Shown piece after piece: positions 38,973-40,444 of a stretch of 40,444 bases of DNA (its first letter is position 1; each line of letters starts with the position of its first letter). The stretch lies in NCBI GenBank assembly GCA_003427395.1, contig BFEA01000675.1, forward strand, positions 221,201-261,644, given 5' to 3'. The DNA is from Chara braunii (taxonomy: Eukaryota; Streptophyta; Charophyceae; Charales; Characeae). The translations under genes were made by a program, and so were the position numbers. A model generated the notes under the pieces. The model was not told where the DNA came from. It was given only the letters and a program-made list of their open reading frames with translations, and ran no database searches.

Positions 38973-39951
38973 GACCCTTTTTCTTTCTTTGCGGGGTGTC
39001 GACGACCCCCGACCGGTAGTTGCAGACCAGTCCGACAATCAGCTGGTCGGCCCCCGACTAATCCAGGGGCGCCGACCGTCGGCATCTAGCTGTCTGAGAA
39101 AATTTGTTTTGCGAACGAGCCTTCTAAAGGTAGCGCGTAGAGGTGAGGCAGGCCGTTGGTTGGAAGAAGATGGTTGCAAGCTGGTGGGCAAGAAGTGCCG
39201 TATGGAAACCGTGACGAGTGACCTTGCACAGTTCAAGTGGACTCTTGAACACCGTCTACTGCGCTTAACACTGCACACTGTGCTCCATATCTCTGTGGCT
39301 TGAACTGATGGGTATGGGTGAGCTGAGACTGGTGTCGTCCTATATAAACCTTGCATCGGGTTTCAGGTTTTCTATTCGACTCCCTGTGGCTCGGTATAGA
39401 GCTGTTTGGTACACACTGGCGGGCTAGGCATCATGGGCTTAGACATCAGACTATCTTTAAACCACCAGTACATCCAGCTATCGGCCGCGGACCCTTTTCG
39501 GAGGCTGCCCGCCACAGATTGGATTTATCTACGGTGTTATGACCCTGGCCAATTTCGAGATACACATCCACCGGAAAGTACAATGCCATCCAATTGCAGA
39601 AAGAAATGAATGAACTTGAGAGGAGAGAGAGGATGAGAAGAAGAAGAAGAAGTAAGAAAGAAGAAGAAGAAGAAGAAGATGTACACCAGCAAAGACAATG
39701 ACAAGGCTCTTCTTCTTCGCCCAACAATCTCCTCCTCCTTATCTCCCCCTTCTCTTATTCATACAAGAAATAATAGTACAATGTTGAATGACTGGTCCTG
39801 AATCAATGTCCGAGTCCCTCTTCTACTGCAGGTATCACTTGAGGTCCACCATAGCCATGGCCGCCTCCCTTCACTCTTCACTCTCATAGGCCAAGGCTAT
39901 GGCGGACTACTAGGCCTTGCCCAGACGTCCAAAAGACAACCCAAAGCAGCG
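38973..39951 (+). other. Possible promoter and transcribed leader region
   Basis: No confirmed gene. A TATA box lies at 39341-39348. A (GAA)n tract (39636-39679) is crossed by a K/R/E-rich frame reading QLQKEMNELERRERMRR, reminiscent of the charged Gag starts in elements 1 and 2 but too short to assign. A 14-bp inverted repeat with one mismatch, CCATAGCCATGGCC, is at 39849-39862 and 39889-39902. Confidence 0.4.
39341..39348 (+). promoter_or_regulatory. TATA box candidate
   Basis: TATATAAA is a canonical plant TATA box in GC-balanced surroundings, about 600 bp upstream of a candidate first exon. Alternatively it belongs to an unrecognised LTR. Function not demonstrated. Confidence 0.4.
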
Positions 39952-40185
39952 ATGGCTGCTCTAGCTCAGGCCGCCATGCCCAACCCTGCCTTGAAGTTTC
40001 TTGGTGTAGCTCTCCCCAGTTGGACCCCTGGCGCTCCTCCCCCTTCCTTCCTCCTTCCTCATTCCTCCCTCATGTCCTTCTCCTTCCTCCCCAGCAGTGC
40101 TGCTCCAGCCAGCGCTCCACCAGTGTGTCGCCAAACTTGCACACAGAAAAAGAGGCCGGGTCTTCTGCCCGGCCTGAAGATATAG
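39952..40185 (+). CDS. Candidate first exon encoding a transit-peptide-like N-terminus
   Basis: ATG in the context GCAGCGATGGCTGCT, close to the plant initiation consensus. The N-terminus MAALAQAAMPNPALKFLG then PSSAAPASAPP is rich in Ala, Ser and Pro with few acids, as in plastid transit peptides. The frame stops after 77 codons with no domain, so a real protein would need splicing beyond it; GGCGGTGACG near 40205 is only a weak donor candidate. It could be chance composition. Confidence 0.3.
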   Translation: MAALAQAAMPNPALKFLGVALPSWTPGAPPPSFLLPHSSLMSFSFLPSSAAPASAPPVCRQTCTQKKRPGLLPGLKI

Positions 40186-40244
40186 CGGCCTGCTTTGCCT
40201 CTTGGGCGGTGACGCAAGTAGGACTTCGTCAAATCTCTGAAATT

Positions 40245-40444
40245 TTTTTTCTCACAACAACTATCTGAACTTTCTGATATTCGCATTTTCGTTCTATCTG
40301 AAAATTTCTGATATTAGTAGTTCGTTTTTACGTAACAAATATCTGAAAATTTCTGATTAATCGCATTTCGTTTTGTCTGAAAATTCCCCATAGTAGCATT
40401 TCGTTTCTCTGATATTTCGCATACATAGCTGAAATTTCTGAAGT
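40245..40444. repeat. AT-rich degenerate tandem repeat, continues past the window
   Basis: About five imperfect copies of a 35-43 bp unit of the form TATCTGAAAATTTCTGATATT followed by GCATTTCGTTT, starting near 40262, 40296, 40339, 40375 and 40409. The array is cut by the window end. No coding role. Confidence 0.85.

Overview
This window looks like nuclear DNA from a plant-lineage eukaryote. It is almost entirely nested transposable elements and repeats, and I recognise no complete host gene. Evidence for the lineage is three Ty3/Gypsy LTR retrotransposons whose pol ends in a chromodomain (chromoviruses), an L1-type LINE, plant-style TATA boxes, and a possible first exon with a plastid-transit-like N-terminus. 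A charophyte such as Chara is my guess, but the sequence alone does not prove it.

Layout. (1) 52-285: tandem array of TTGACC cores. (2) 1032-6632, plus strand: chromovirus element 1 with Gag, protease, RT, RNase H, integrase and chromodomain. A few nonsense codons and one frameshift break it. Almost all the ambiguous bases of the window lie here. A likely 3' LTR region with TATA and AATAAA follows to about 7700. (3) 7890-21959, minus strand: decayed chromovirus element 2. It has a full right LTR (20780-21959), a near-perfect initiator-Met primer site and a 4-5 bp target duplication. Its left LTR is split in two (7890-8389 and 13693-14322) by a 5.3-kb non-coding insertion (8390-13692) dense in short perfect hairpins. 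(4) 21964-26930: no recognisable gene. It holds a 57-bp exon-like segment, a tRNA-Asp-like sequence and local duplications. (5) about 26932-32629, plus strand: element 3, a different chromovirus family. Its 3' LTR (31845-32629, termini TGTTACATG/CATGTAACA) carries a run of about nine consecutive hairpins. No 5' LTR is visible. (6) 32630-35173, minus strand: L1-like LINE remnant (ORF1, endonuclease, N-terminal RT). Its RT is cut exactly at the end of the element 3 LTR. (7) 35174-40444: repeats, a small poly(A) retroposon with a 15-bp target duplication, a second copy of the exon-like segment in inverted orientation, a G-tract array, a TATA box, a candidate first exon and a terminal AT-rich tandem repeat.

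How it fits together. Elements 1 and 2 share the chromodomain motif GGRGRPQKQYKV and similar Gag organisation, so they are related. Element 3 is more distant. None is autonomous as read. The most unusual signal is architectural: dense arrays of short, mostly perfect stem-loops, at least one with mutually exclusive pairings. They occur in two unrelated contexts, the nested insertion and the element 3 LTR.
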